Assembly (NCBI RefSeq): GCF_003432115.1
Contig: NZ_QWDC01000003.1
Coordinates: 558,001 to 622,000 of the forward strand
Length of the DNA: 64,000 bases
DNA from: Mucilaginibacter conchicola
Lineage (GTDB): Bacteria > Bacteroidota > Bacteroidia > Sphingobacteriales > Sphingobacteriaceae
Direction: 5' to 3'
Part shown: positions 51,871-61,254 of the stretch, one piece after another
Numbering within the stretch: position 1 is the stretch's first letter
How the letters are laid out: every line of letters begins with the position of its first letter
Notes under the pieces: model-generated
The model's database searches: none
The model's input: only the letters and a program-made list of their open reading frames with translations
Told to the model about the DNA's origin: nothing
Program-made: the position numbers and the translations under genes

Positions 51871-52932
51871 TTAGTTGAAATTCAGGGCATCTGCGCCATG
51901 GCCGGCAAAGGCACTGCAGAGGTTGAATGCAGTTTCTCCGCGAAGTTTGGCTGTTCCTTCGATAATGGATTTGAATTTGGTTTCCTCGTCCTTGTATTTG
52001 CGGACATTCTGAAAATATCCTGTCACGGCGTTGTACGCACCGAAGACAGTACCAGCAGTTGTTGACAGCTGCTGGTCCGGACTACCCAAAGCATATTCAT
52101 AAACCTTGTCAACCATATTGGTGTAGCCGGCTGATAATTCATCAATGATGCCTTTCTGCAGTTTCTGCAGCACCTCCCTGTTGGGGGCCATTGCTATCTG
52201 TACCAGTTTTTTCACCTGGGCGTCGGTGATGCGCACTTTTGACCAGTTATTGAATATTGCATCAAGTTCAGCGGATAATTCATTGCTGATACCCATCAGG
52301 GTATGTGCCTGGCGTATGCGGTCGTTTGCTGAGGAGGTGTGGCGTATTTTAACGGCCCTGCTGTTATGGCCAAGCGCGGCATTTAAAGTGTTGTTGCAAA
52401 CGATACGAACAGGGGTGAAGGCGGCGGTGATACTGCCGAAGCCATTATGCGAAGTGGTCAGGAAAAGATACTGTTCTATAAGGTCTTCCTTGCCTACGCG
52501 TATATAGTCAGGGAGTTTGGCGGTAATAAATATGCGTTCCCCTTTGCCGAGTGCACCTGCTGTTTCGTATAGGATGCCCTCGCCGCCACCAACGATCGCG
52601 TCGAAGAACTGAAAAGCGTCAGTATTCTGTACGACCTGGTAATCCCTGCCGACCACGCCAAGCACATCTTCTGTATCGGTGCGTACGGTGGCAAAGTAAT
52701 TGGGTACTTCTATTTCAGGAATGACAAGGTCGGTCTCGCCGTTCTGATTTTCGGAATCATACGTGAACAGCGGTCGTTTTTCAACGGTGTAATCTAATCC
52801 TGCGTACTGTATAGCTTCCGCGCTGGTCGGGTAATGTTCAACGATTTTGCCGAGGTTGTGCCAGGCTTTTTCCTTAACGCTGAAGAAATTGTATTCTCCC
52901 TTTTGCTCATTGTAATTCAGATTGTGTGCCAT
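51871..52932 (-). CDS. DUF932-family phage/plasmid-type protein
   Basis: A 353-residue protein matching the DUF932 family: KEKAWHNLGKIVEHYPTSAE, the VVQNTDAFQFFDAIVGGGEG block, and FTPVRIVCNNTLNAALGH. These occur on phages, plasmids and integrative elements; function is unknown. Eleven bases after the DUF1281-like gene. Confidence 0.88.
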   Translation of the reverse strand: MAHNLNYNEQKGEYNFFSVKEKAWHNLGKIVEHYPTSAEAIQYAGLDYTVEKRPLFTYDSENQNGETDLVIPEIEVPNYFATVRTDTEDVLGVVGRDYQVVQNTDAFQFFDAIVGGGEGILYETAGALGKGERIFITAKLPDYIRVGKEDLIEQYLFLTTSHNGFGSITAAFTPVRIVCNNTLNAALGHNSRAVKIRHTSSANDRIRQAHTLMGISNELSAELDAIFNNWSKVRITDAQVKKLVQIAMAPNREVLQKLQKGIIDELSAGYTNMVDKVYEYALGSPDQQLSTTAGTVFGAYNAVTGYFQNVRKYKDEETKFKSIIEGTAKLRGETAFNLCSAFAGHGADALNFN

Positions 52933-52943
52933 GATGATTGCGG

Positions 52944-53459
52944 TTAAAATGTTTCGGATGGATTGTTATCGGTAGGATTAAGGTTCTGCTGCCTGATAGC
53001 AGCTTTCTTGCGCTGTAGCATGATGTAAAGTATCTCGTCACTGCTCTCGTAGTTCCTGTTCTCGAAGCGGTAAATGCCGTTCTCCTCATCGTATTCATAC
53101 TGGCCGATATCGTCCCAGTCCAGGTCGATGACCGTCAGCTCATCATTGAGGTAATGGGCCTCGCCGTAGACAGCATTTCCCGGTTCATCGTAAGAATGGA
53201 TGAACCCGACCCCGTATTCCATTGCAATCCGCTGGAGCACCGATGTATTAGGAGACCATTTGGTCTCGTAATAAAGGATGCCGTTTTCCCACGAAATGCT
53301 GAAGAAGTACTTCGTTTCGGAAATGGGTACAAATTCGGGCATCTGCCCACATCCATTCTTTTTTTCATTTGCCGCCATCGCATTAAAAAGCGAGGCCAGT
53401 TGTTCGATTTGGCTGCTTTCGCCAATGAACTCTACTTTGTTGCTGCACCAGTTTGCCAT
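52944..53459 (-). CDS. DUF1281-like protein of mobile elements
   Basis: A 171-residue protein beginning MANWCSNKVEFIGESSQIEQ, the hallmark of DUF1281/api92-like proteins, with an acidic C-terminus (DIGQYEYDEENGIYRF). Found on plasmids and islands; unknown role. First gene of a leftward run of accessory genes. Confidence 0.75.
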   Translation of the reverse strand: MANWCSNKVEFIGESSQIEQLASLFNAMAANEKKNGCGQMPEFVPISETKYFFSISWENGILYYETKWSPNTSVLQRIAMEYGVGFIHSYDEPGNAVYGEAHYLNDELTVIDLDWDDIGQYEYDEENGIYRFENRNYESSDEILYIMLQRKKAAIRQQNLNPTDNNPSETF

Positions 53460-53633
53460 AATTTTGATTTTTATGTTTTGTTAAACTTTTTTCTTTTTTG
53501 CCAGCCTCTTCTATTTGTTTGGCGATGAGGGGAAAAAGAAAGCAGCAGTATGTGGCCGGCAAAAGGCAAAAGGAAACGGAATAATTGGAGGGGACCCTTT
53601 GGGGAGACAGCCGTTTATGCCGTAAGCTTTTGA

Positions 53634-53771
53634 AAGCCCACATTCAATATCGGCCACGAGCTTAGCTGTGCTTTTGGCCCGGTCGGTGAACAGATAAAGG
53701 CGGAATTGAAGAAAGTGAGAGATAACGCAGCGAAGCTGGGTGTTAAAGAAAAGAGTCTCGCAGCCGGATAA
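53634..53771 (+). pseudogene. Possible coding remnant without start
   Basis: The plus-strand frame after a stop at 53631 reads FGPVGEQIKAELKKVRDNAA and continues in protein-like manner to TAA 53769-53771. No start codon and no recognised family. The rest of the 385-base gap 53460-53844 has a poly-pyrimidine stretch near 53475 and shows no other signal. Confidence 0.3.
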
Positions 53772-53844
53772 TCAGTCGTGAATCATCACAGTCAAGCTCG
53801 ACGGTCTATCATTGCAGTATATCTGTCAGAAGAAACTGTGAAGC

Positions 53845-54876
53845 TTAAGACCGGAGATATTCAAAACCATTATTGATCGCGATGGTCGCGATCGGGTTGA
53901 TCTGGTCGAAGACACGCTGGCGTTCGAAGAGGGAGAGGTCAGGAATGATCGTGAGATAATCCTCCAGCAATTTATTTTTCGGTGCTTTTGCCTTTACGAT
54001 GTTTAAAGCGTTTTGCTGAAGATCGAAAAAAGGGCCGAAGTATTTATCAAGGGGTGGCAGCTTGTCGCTTTTCGAACTATTGAAAGATCTGTCAGCAGGG
54101 ATCAGGTTCCACATCAGGTCATGGGAAACAAATGCATAAGGGAGGAAATGCTCTACCGCATAATCGCCGATGATGAGCTTTTTGCCGGTATAAATGCAGT
54201 CTACACTGCCAAGTTCGCCCAGAACGATATCCCAGAATTTCCGTTGTTCATTGAGTGATTTTCTGACCGGGCTTTTGATCAGTTTGTTAGGGATATCCGG
54301 AACATTAGGATTTTTTGACTGCAGGAAGAGTGCAAGTGTCCAGTAACAAAACTTTCGCAGGATCCCGGCGTGCTCACGAAGGTAATTGAACCAGTCCGGG
54401 TTGACTTCTATGTGATCATTATACAGGCCATAAAGACATTGATTATTCAAGTCTCTGGACGCTGCATACACATGGTTTTTATCCGATGCCCTTAACCATG
54501 GACTAAGAAAACGGTGAGGTACTTCTCCGTTGAAATATCTGAGTTTCCTTTTAATCAAAGGATCAGCCGAGTCAGAAAGCCTTGTAAAGACCATACGGCG
54601 GTCGCAATCTATAGTGAGGTTTTCGTGTGTCCGTATCTCATGGACAGCTTCCTGCAACTTGTCCAGAACGCCGAACGAAACTTTAAAATAGTTTACTGTA
54701 TACCAGGCGTTAGCCACCATGCCTGCAAACAGGTCCTGTTTGGAAATAACTGTTTTCCCGGTTTCTACCTGATCGATCAGTGACAGGAACCAGTAAAATT
54801 TATAAGAAGCAACCGTACTGTTAAAGCAGGAAGCCAATAAATGTACAGGCAGATTCTTGTGCTCAGGTAAAATCAT
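53845..54876 (-). CDS. HNH-endonuclease-domain protein
   Basis: A 343-residue protein. The HNH core is in the C-terminal third: SVDCIYTGKKL, then YAVEHFLPYAFVSHDLMWN, then ADRSFNSSKSDKLP, with His, Asn and the final polar residue in the right order. The N-terminal ~220 residues are helical and not assigned. Possibly a defence nuclease of the element; isolated, 68 bases before a GC-rich stretch. Confidence 0.72.
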   Translation of the reverse strand: MILPEHKNLPVHLLASCFNSTVASYKFYWFLSLIDQVETGKTVISKQDLFAGMVANAWYTVNYFKVSFGVLDKLQEAVHEIRTHENLTIDCDRRMVFTRLSDSADPLIKRKLRYFNGEVPHRFLSPWLRASDKNHVYAASRDLNNQCLYGLYNDHIEVNPDWFNYLREHAGILRKFCYWTLALFLQSKNPNVPDIPNKLIKSPVRKSLNEQRKFWDIVLGELGSVDCIYTGKKLIIGDYAVEHFLPYAFVSHDLMWNLIPADRSFNSSKSDKLPPLDKYFGPFFDLQQNALNIVKAKAPKNKLLEDYLTIIPDLSLFERQRVFDQINPIATIAINNGFEYLRS

Positions 54877-54949
54877 CTTCAGTTAATAATCATTTTCAGC
54901 CTGTTGACTGCGCAAGCTAAACTACATAAAAATACAGATCAGAATTTAA

Positions 54950-55240
54950 GAATTATGATTATTTCAGCCCCCGGGCAAGTACCCTGCTGCCGTCCGTGTG
55001 CGTGTTGCGGCCAGGTTAAGCGCAGCGTACGGTCCGCAGCGGACAGCAGGAGGAAGGCGGCTGTAGGTTCTTGCCGTGCGGCCCGCGCTCTGGAGAAGAA
55101 ATGCAGCGCAGCGAATGTATGAACCTGAGCGGCGGGCATGGGCGGCATCAGGGACAGGAGCGGCATTTTCTGCAGGAGATACAGCGGATTGCCCGGCCGG
55201 TACGGGATGCCCGGCTTGTTTTCCTAAATGGCGATATTTG
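54950..55240. other. GC-rich stretch of foreign-looking composition
   Basis: Visibly richer in G and C than both neighbours (for example CTGCCGTCCGTGTGCGTGTT and GGCCGGTACGGGATGCCCGG). Frames on both strands stay open but none has a convincing start or family. It may be a remnant of a transferred gene or a boundary scar of the island. Confidence 0.35.
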
Positions 55241-55244
55241 CAGT

Positions 55245-55784
55245 ATGGAATACAGTTTCAATAAAACACATAATATCTCCTCGTATAATATTAAATGGAA
55301 AGGGCATATAATTGCAGGGGCAGATCTAAGCCCGCATCCTGAAAAAGAAAAGGATTATATGCTGGAGATCGTACCCTACATAAAAGAACTGGAGCATGCG
55401 GAGATCACACTGCAGCCTGAAGAAGCCTGGGATGATTTTTTCGACAGTGAAGAAGAAGGAAATGAGCTTGCCTGGGATCAAAAGGCACATGAGCTGCTGA
55501 AAACCATGTTGAAAGGATATACCTACATCCAATCAGATATCAAAATTCAAAAGAGAAAAGACGTGTACGACCTGGACGTATTAAAGGGAGATACGATTAT
55601 ACCCTTACGCATGGTTTATGAGCATGATAGGTTCGTGATTAGTGATAAGAGCTTTGAGCCTGCGCTTTATGTAAGTAACCTGGATACGTTCGACATCCGC
55701 CGGTTTTCCATTGATGCTACCATTACTGAAGTTTTGGATGGAATATATCCGACATTGAGGGTGACCAGAAGAATGAAAAAATAA
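55245..55784 (+). CDS. Hypothetical protein
   Basis: A 179-residue acidic soluble protein from ATG 55245 (MEYSFNKTHNISSYNIKWKG). Middle part is a Glu/Asp-rich helix (EEAWDDFFDSEEEGNELAWD); C-terminal half is beta-rich (FVISDKSFEPALYVSNLDTF). No family recognised. I placed the start here because the frame upstream runs through the GC-rich stretch. Convergent with the Lrp gene. Confidence 0.55.
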   Translation: MEYSFNKTHNISSYNIKWKGHIIAGADLSPHPEKEKDYMLEIVPYIKELEHAEITLQPEEAWDDFFDSEEEGNELAWDQKAHELLKTMLKGYTYIQSDIKIQKRKDVYDLDVLKGDTIIPLRMVYEHDRFVISDKSFEPALYVSNLDTFDIRRFSIDATITEVLDGIYPTLRVTRRMKK

Positions 55785-55824
55785 ACCCAGGCGCTGCAAA
55801 AGCAAAAAACTATTAATAAGAAAA

Positions 55825-55851
55825 CAAGCTGCGGCGTCCGCCCGCAGCTTG
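55825..55851. terminator. Intrinsic terminator of the fbp-lrp unit
   Basis: CAAGCTGCGG (55825-55834), 7-base loop, CCGCAGCTTG (55842-55851), followed on the minus strand by TTTTCTTATT. It begins one base after the Lrp stop. Confidence 0.8.
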
Positions 55852-55852
55852 C

Positions 55853-56320
55853 TCAGACCGTATTAAAGTAAGCCGTTTCATATTTCGCTTCCGAGATAAC
55901 AAAGAAAGTCTGCATCTGTGCCACGGCGGGCAGGTTGCTGAGCTGCTTCAGCAGCAATTCATTATAGGCTTCCATGTCGCGGATGGTGATCCGGAGAAGG
56001 AAATCGAAAGTGCCCGTCATGTGATAACACTCCATGACCTCCTTTATTTTTACCGCTTCTGCAATAAAGTTTTCGAGGCTTTCCTGTGAATGCACTTTCA
56101 GCAGTACCTGTGTATAGGCCGTAAGGCCCCTGCCGATCAGTTTAGGGTTGATCAGGGCAGTGATCTTTCTGATAAACCCGCTTTTTTCCAGTTTGCTGAT
56201 CCTGGAATGCACGGGCGTAATGGATTTATGCACGGTCTGGGCGATTACCTTGTGTGACATTCTGCCGTCCTGCTCCAACAGTCGCAGGATCTCAAGGTCT
56301 GTTCTGTCCGGGTTATACAT
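55853..56320 (-). CDS. Lrp/AsnC-family transcriptional regulator
   Basis: A 155-residue protein from ATG 56320: N-terminal winged helix (MYNPDRTDLEILRLLEQDGR, VHSRISKLEKSGFI) and C-terminal RAM ligand domain (MECYHMTGTFDFLLRI). The ATG overlaps the fbp stop (8 bases), so it is coupled to fbp and may sense an amino acid to tune gluconeogenesis, an inference from position. The ATG at 56350 would add 10 residues inside fbp. Confidence 0.88.
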   Translation of the reverse strand: MYNPDRTDLEILRLLEQDGRMSHKVIAQTVHKSITPVHSRISKLEKSGFIRKITALINPKLIGRGLTAYTQVLLKVHSQESLENFIAEAVKIKEVMECYHMTGTFDFLLRITIRDMEAYNELLLKQLSNLPAVAQMQTFFVISEAKYETAYFNTV

Positions 56321-57326
56321 GCGCTTCACAGTTAACAGGTAAACAGGCATTCAGTAAGCGCTTAGCAGTATTGACCATCTCTTCCGAACCGATCACGACA
56401 GGTACCCGCTGGTGAGGGGATCGCAGCGGGAGGTCAAGGATCTCTTTTGAACCCGTGCTTGCCCTTCCGCCCGCCTGCTCAACAATATAGGCCATCGGAC
56501 GGCATTCATAAGCGAGACGAAGTTTCCCTTCCTTTAATGCCATTGTAGCCGGATAGAGGAATATCCCGCCTTTTAATAACGTGCGGTGTATGTCTGCCAC
56601 CATAGAGCCCACATACCTTGCGGTAAAAGGTCTTTCATAAAACTCTTTCTGCTGCCGGCAGAAACGGATGTAGTTCTGCGTGCCCCTGTCAAAGTCATGG
56701 TAGTTACCGTCGTTCACCGAATAGATGTTCCCAGTGTCCGGGATACGGATGTTCGCATGGGAAAGTACAAATCCCCCGTTTGCACTGTCCAGCGTAAAAC
56801 CTGTGACCAGCCCCGGTAAGGCCAGTACGATCATGGTAGTTGTGCTGTATAATACATAACCTGATGCTATATGCCCATCCATATCCTGCAGTACCGCAGC
56901 CGGGTGGCTTGGCGAAGCGGTTTTAAAACGGTCATAAATGCTGAAAATACTGCCGACCGGGATATTAACATCTATATTTGAAGAACCGTCCAGCGGATCA
57001 AGGGCAATAATGTAGGCTGCCTCCTGCGACAGCGCACTTGTCAGTTGTATCATTTCCGTCTGTTCCTCCGATAAAACGGCAAAGCAAGCCCGGCTTTCAG
57101 ACAGTGCGGTCAGGAACAGTGTCTCCGCATACTGATCCATATGATGCCGGGACTCTCCGTGCAGGTTGACCGTTCCGGGATCAGCGGGACCGGTAAAACT
57201 GATCCTGCTGAGTTCTTCAGCGATCCCTGCCGCAGCATTACTGATGCTTTCCAGCAAGGTTGTCAGCCCGGGCTGATCACGAAGATGCTTGTAAAGGAAC
57301 TGTTGGTAAGTAATTCTTTCTGACAT
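56313..57326 (-). CDS. fbp: Fructose-1,6-bisphosphatase class I
   Basis: A 337-residue enzyme hydrolysing fructose-1,6-bisphosphate to fructose-6-phosphate. Metal-binding motif DPLDGSSN at 110-117, with Glu87/Glu88 (SEEQTE) before it; C-terminal KEGKLRLAYECRPMAYIVEQ and AGGRAS. Full length. Divergent from pckA; the two together are the committed steps of gluconeogenesis. Confidence 0.93.
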   Translation of the reverse strand: MSERITYQQFLYKHLRDQPGLTTLLESISNAAAGIAEELSRISFTGPADPGTVNLHGESRHHMDQYAETLFLTALSESRACFAVLSEEQTEMIQLTSALSQEAAYIIALDPLDGSSNIDVNIPVGSIFSIYDRFKTASPSHPAAVLQDMDGHIASGYVLYSTTTMIVLALPGLVTGFTLDSANGGFVLSHANIRIPDTGNIYSVNDGNYHDFDRGTQNYIRFCRQQKEFYERPFTARYVGSMVADIHRTLLKGGIFLYPATMALKEGKLRLAYECRPMAYIVEQAGGRASTGSKEILDLPLRSPHQRVPVVIGSEEMVNTAKRLLNACLPVNCEAHV

Positions 57327-57608
57327 TGGCTTAGTGTATTTTATACGTATTTTATTGGTCTTGGTAGTGCCGCCAATTTAGGTAATTATATGCTCATAAG
57401 GCAAGTTGGTTGTTCGGATAGAGGTGTAACTAAGTGTATCGAAATGTTAAAAATGAATGGTATTGACCGTGCTGTAGCAGAATCCTGCCCGAAAACAGTG
57501 AAATGAACAAGTAAAGAGTGTTTTTTTGGTCAGTTTTTCTAAAGTAACAGGCCGCTGTGGTTTTATCTGCTTCATAGCGCAACCTTTGCATTAACCAATT
57601 CAACCGCT
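57327..57608. promoter_or_regulatory. Divergent fbp/pckA promoter region
   Basis: 282 bases without a gene. On the pckA side, AACCTTTG near 57582 resembles the TAnnTTTG -7 box about 20 bases before the ATG. No operator palindrome was obvious. The Lrp-type regulator downstream of fbp is a candidate to bind here. Confidence 0.4.
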
Positions 57609-59147
57609 ATGAGCCGTTTTTCTATAAGGACACATATCCACTACCAGCTGTCGCGGGAACAGCTGTCTTTGCAGGCCCTCAACAGAGGTTTTGCCGTTAA
57701 AAGCGAAACAGGGGCTTTAATGATCAGTACAGGTAAATTTACAGGAAGGAGCCCGGAGGATAAGTTTATCGTTCGGGAACTGCCCCATGAGCAGCTGATC
57801 GACTGGAACGCGCTGAACCAGCCCATCAGCGAAGCGCATTTCAGTAAACTGTCGGCAGATATGACTGCATATCTCGACAGACTGCCGGAGGTCTGGATCA
57901 GGGATGTCGCGGCCTGTGCAGACCCACAATACCGCCTGCCTGTCAGAGTAGTGACGGAAGATCCGCAAAGCAATCTGTTCGCCGCGAATCTGTTCCTGAA
58001 AAGCGAGCCTTATGATGATGGCTTTTCCGGCGGCTGGCACCTGATCCATGCGCCCGGCTTTAAAGCCGATCCAAACATTCACGGTACGAAGAACAGCAAT
58101 TTTACCGTTATTTCATTTGCGAACAGGACTATACTCATCGGCGGTACCGCTTACACCGGCGAGATCAAAAAGTCCGTCTTCAGTATCCTTAACCTGATCC
58201 TGCCGGCGGAAAAGAAAGTATTAAGCATGCACTGCAGCGCGAGTGAGGGCAGGGAAGGGGTAGCTTTGTTTTTCGGGCTGAGCGGAACAGGCAAGACCAC
58301 GCTGAGCGCTGACCCGGACAGGCGTCTTATCGGGGATGACGAGATCGGCTGGTCGGAAAGGGGAATATTCAACCTGGAAGGTGGGTGCTATGCGAAGGTC
58401 AACGGACTGACGCCGGAGCGCGAACCGGCCATTTTCAATGCGGTGAGAGCCGGAGCGCTCCTTGAAAATACCGTATTTTATTCCGGTACAAATAAAGTCA
58501 ACTATCAGGATACTTCGCTGACCGAGAACACAAGGGTAAGCTATCCCCTTGATTTTATCAGCCGGTCAGACCAGCCGGCCATGGCGGGCGTTCCGCTTAA
58601 TATATTCTTTCTGACCTGCGATGCCTATGGCGTGCTTCCTCCTGTCAGCCGCCTTTCCAGGGAGCAGGCAAGGGAATATTTCCTGATGGGTTACACGGCA
58701 AGAGTAGCCGGTACGGAACACGGGCATCGTGAACCCAGACCGGTTTTCAGCCCCTGCTTTGGCGCGCCTTTCCTGCCTCTGCCTAAAGAATATTACGCAG
58801 ATATGCTGATGGCTCGTTTCGATGCCCATCAGCCCGCCGTATGGCTGATCAACACCGGATGGACAAGCGGGCCGTACGGAACGGGGCATCGGATCGATCT
58901 CGCAGATACCAGGGCGATCGTCCGCGCGGTATTAGCCGGGGAACTTGATAAAGTCATGTACCGGCCGCACCATGTATTCGGCCTTCGCATGCCTGTGAGC
59001 TGTCCGGGCGTTGATGCCTCCATTCTGGATCCTTCAGCAAACTGGTCCGATCCCCTGGCTTACGACCTTGCTGCGGAAAGTCTTGCCCATAAATTTGCAG
59101 AGAACAGGCTGATCGGCCACAGCACGGCGGCCCATAAGACCGCGTAG
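57609..59147 (+). CDS. pckA: Phosphoenolpyruvate carboxykinase (ATP)
   Basis: A 512-residue enzyme converting oxaloacetate and ATP to PEP, CO2 and ADP. P-loop GLSGTGKT at 223-230, kinase-2 IGDDE at 241-245, and the substrate-binding TGKFTGRSPEDKFIV at 41-55. Length is close to the family norm of about 530. ATG chosen for its match to the family N-terminus. Confidence 0.95.
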   Translation: MSRFSIRTHIHYQLSREQLSLQALNRGFAVKSETGALMISTGKFTGRSPEDKFIVRELPHEQLIDWNALNQPISEAHFSKLSADMTAYLDRLPEVWIRDVAACADPQYRLPVRVVTEDPQSNLFAANLFLKSEPYDDGFSGGWHLIHAPGFKADPNIHGTKNSNFTVISFANRTILIGGTAYTGEIKKSVFSILNLILPAEKKVLSMHCSASEGREGVALFFGLSGTGKTTLSADPDRRLIGDDEIGWSERGIFNLEGGCYAKVNGLTPEREPAIFNAVRAGALLENTVFYSGTNKVNYQDTSLTENTRVSYPLDFISRSDQPAMAGVPLNIFFLTCDAYGVLPPVSRLSREQAREYFLMGYTARVAGTEHGHREPRPVFSPCFGAPFLPLPKEYYADMLMARFDAHQPAVWLINTGWTSGPYGTGHRIDLADTRAIVRAVLAGELDKVMYRPHHVFGLRMPVSCPGVDASILDPSANWSDPLAYDLAAESLAHKFAENRLIGHSTAAHKTA

Positions 59148-59336
59148 GTCAGCGCTGCCACCGTCCTGATCGCATCTGTTAGACGGTGTAATCGGTGAAC
59201 AGGGATTCTGATCAATGTCCGCCGCGCATCAATTATTTTGAGTTTGAGCTTTTGAACACATTTATTTGAGCTTTTGAGCATAATTTCTGCGTACAGGATT
59301 GCTGAATTTTGTATTATCAAAAAGAGAGAATATAAA

Positions 59337-60173
59337 ATGGAAAAAGTAATCTTGATCACCGGGGCTTCATCCGGTATAGGTAAGGAAACCGCTAAATTAT
59401 TTGCAGCAAAGGGCTGGAAGGTCGTGGCGACCATGCGCAGTCCGGAGAAGGAAAATGAACTCAACAGCGGGGATAATGTTTTCATCGCAAAACTCGATGT
59501 ACAGGATCAGGAGAGCATTACCTCCGCGATAGAAAGCGGGATCAGAAAGTTCGGACACATCGATGTCCTGATCAATAATGCAGGTTACGGACAGTTCGGC
59601 ATATTTGAAGCAACAAAAGAAGAAAAGATCCGCGAACAGTTCGATGTTAATGTTTTCGGCGTAATGAATACGATCCGAACGATCCTACCGCATTTCCGGG
59701 AAAGGAGATCTGGGACGATCCTTAACATCAGTTCAGGAGCGGGGAAATTTACGCTTCCGCTGATCTCTCTTTACGCTGCATCAAAATTCGCGCTTGAAGG
59801 TTTTTCAGAAGCATTGTTCTACGAGTTAGGCAGTCTGAATATTAAAGTCAAGATCGTGGAACCCGGCGGCGCCTCAACTAATTTCAGTGCCGTCAGCAAC
59901 CAGGCAAATTCAGAGAATGACAAAATTGCTGACTATGACCCGTTCATTTCGGCTGCCTCTAAAATGTTTCAGGATATCCGGAATTTCGACCTCGTGAAAG
60001 GTACTGCGGTTGCAGAAGTGATCTACAAAGCGGTAACGGACGGGTCAGATACCCTCCGGTATTCTATCGGGAATGAAGATTTTCAGGCAAGGATGGATGC
60101 ACGCGAAAAAATGAATGATCAGGCTTATGTAGATTCTATCAGAAAAGGTTTCTTAAAGTACCTGCCGGCCTGA
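59337..60173 (+). CDS. Short-chain dehydrogenase/reductase
   Basis: A 278-residue NAD(P)-dependent oxidoreductase: ITGASSGIG (residues 7-15), NNAG, catalytic Ser in ISSGAGKF and YAASK motif. From ATG 59337; upstream frame is not coding-like. Followed at 45 bases by an AraC regulator, likely its controller. Substrate unknown. Confidence 0.9.
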   Translation: MEKVILITGASSGIGKETAKLFAAKGWKVVATMRSPEKENELNSGDNVFIAKLDVQDQESITSAIESGIRKFGHIDVLINNAGYGQFGIFEATKEEKIREQFDVNVFGVMNTIRTILPHFRERRSGTILNISSGAGKFTLPLISLYAASKFALEGFSEALFYELGSLNIKVKIVEPGGASTNFSAVSNQANSENDKIADYDPFISAASKMFQDIRNFDLVKGTAVAEVIYKAVTDGSDTLRYSIGNEDFQARMDAREKMNDQAYVDSIRKGFLKYLPA

Positions 60174-60218
60174 TGTTCAGCTATCTTTGCAGTAGCTGAG
60201 TAATCATAATTCAATCTG

Positions 60219-61019
60219 ATGAAAAAGGTCAAAAGTTCACTTCCTCCGATCGTGCATGCCTGTTATTTCAGTTCATCAAACAAAGGTGAGCAGTTCATCG
60301 CTTCCCACACCTTCAGTTTTCAGGAGGCCGGTTCGATGACTGTTGATGACGGGTCAAAAAAGTATCACTTTGAAGAGGGGGATTTCAGGTTCTCGGTCGG
60401 GAAAAGACTGGCCAAATATGAAAAGAAAGCACCGCCCGGCGGTGCTTTCAAAACACTGGCAATATTTTTTGATGAAGAAATGCTCAGGAAGTTCAGTGCG
60501 GAGTATGGCTATACCTCCTCCGGCAGAGCCTCCGGGGATACCTGTATCAAACTGCCTGCGCACAAGGCTTATCGCGACCTGACCGACTCACTGATCCCAT
60601 ACCTGCAGGCCGATCATGAGCATGATTCAGAATTGCTGGAGCTTAAGGTAAAGGAAGCTTTGCTGATCATTCTGAAGGTCAACCCAGAACTCAAGGATAT
60701 CCTGTTCGATTTTAGCGAGCCCGGTAAGTCGGACCTCGAGAGCTTTATGCAAAAGAACTACCATTTCAAAGTGGATATAGAAAGGTTCGCGTTTCTGACG
60801 GGCAGAAGCCTTGCCACGTTCAAAAGGGATTTTAAAAAGATATTTGACACTTCGCCCGGCCGCTGGCTTGTCCGGCGGCGGCTGAAGCAGGCATACTACC
60901 TGATCAAGGAGGAAGGTAAACGGCCCACCGAGATCTATAACGAGCTGGGATTTGAAGACCTATCCCATTTTACCTACGCGTTCCGGCAGGCTTACGGTCT
61001 TCCGCCCTCAAAGATATGA
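60219..61019 (+). CDS. AraC-family transcriptional regulator
   Basis: A 266-residue protein: N-terminal cupin-like sensor (ASHTFSFQEAGSMTVDDG) and C-terminal double helix-turn-helix (LATFKRDFKKIFDTSPGRW, FEDLSHFTYAFRQAYGLPPS). Same strand as the SDR gene, 45 bases after it. Confidence 0.9.
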   Translation: MKKVKSSLPPIVHACYFSSSNKGEQFIASHTFSFQEAGSMTVDDGSKKYHFEEGDFRFSVGKRLAKYEKKAPPGGAFKTLAIFFDEEMLRKFSAEYGYTSSGRASGDTCIKLPAHKAYRDLTDSLIPYLQADHEHDSELLELKVKEALLIILKVNPELKDILFDFSEPGKSDLESFMQKNYHFKVDIERFAFLTGRSLATFKRDFKKIFDTSPGRWLVRRRLKQAYYLIKEEGKRPTEIYNELGFEDLSHFTYAFRQAYGLPPSKI

Positions 61020-61049
61020 AGGGTGCCCGTTGACAGTGTCATCACCCTT
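61019..61049 (+). terminator. Intrinsic terminator after the AraC gene
   Basis: AAGGGTG (61019-61025) pairs with CACCCTT (61043-61049), followed by TCCTGATTTT. Overlaps the AraC stop. The following 61050-61254 shows no gene. Confidence 0.6.
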
Positions 61050-61254
61050 TCCTGATTTTATCGGCCTGCGGTTATATGTGCATCTCTTTGACGAGAAATT
61101 TAATGACTGGTAATCACCCTCTTAAAGACAAGGTCTGTAATTGCTGTCTCATCCCTGCGGTCGATCACGTAATCAGTGCAGTAAGTTCAGGCCCGATAAT
61201 TGAGTTATCCGTTTTAAATGACATCAGTTCCGGTAGTCTTAAAAAAATATCTTT

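Noticed and set aside
54904-55166. Open frames on both strands in the GC-rich patch
   Set aside because: Arg/Ala/Cys-rich low-complexity translations with no start context or family; open because of GC content.
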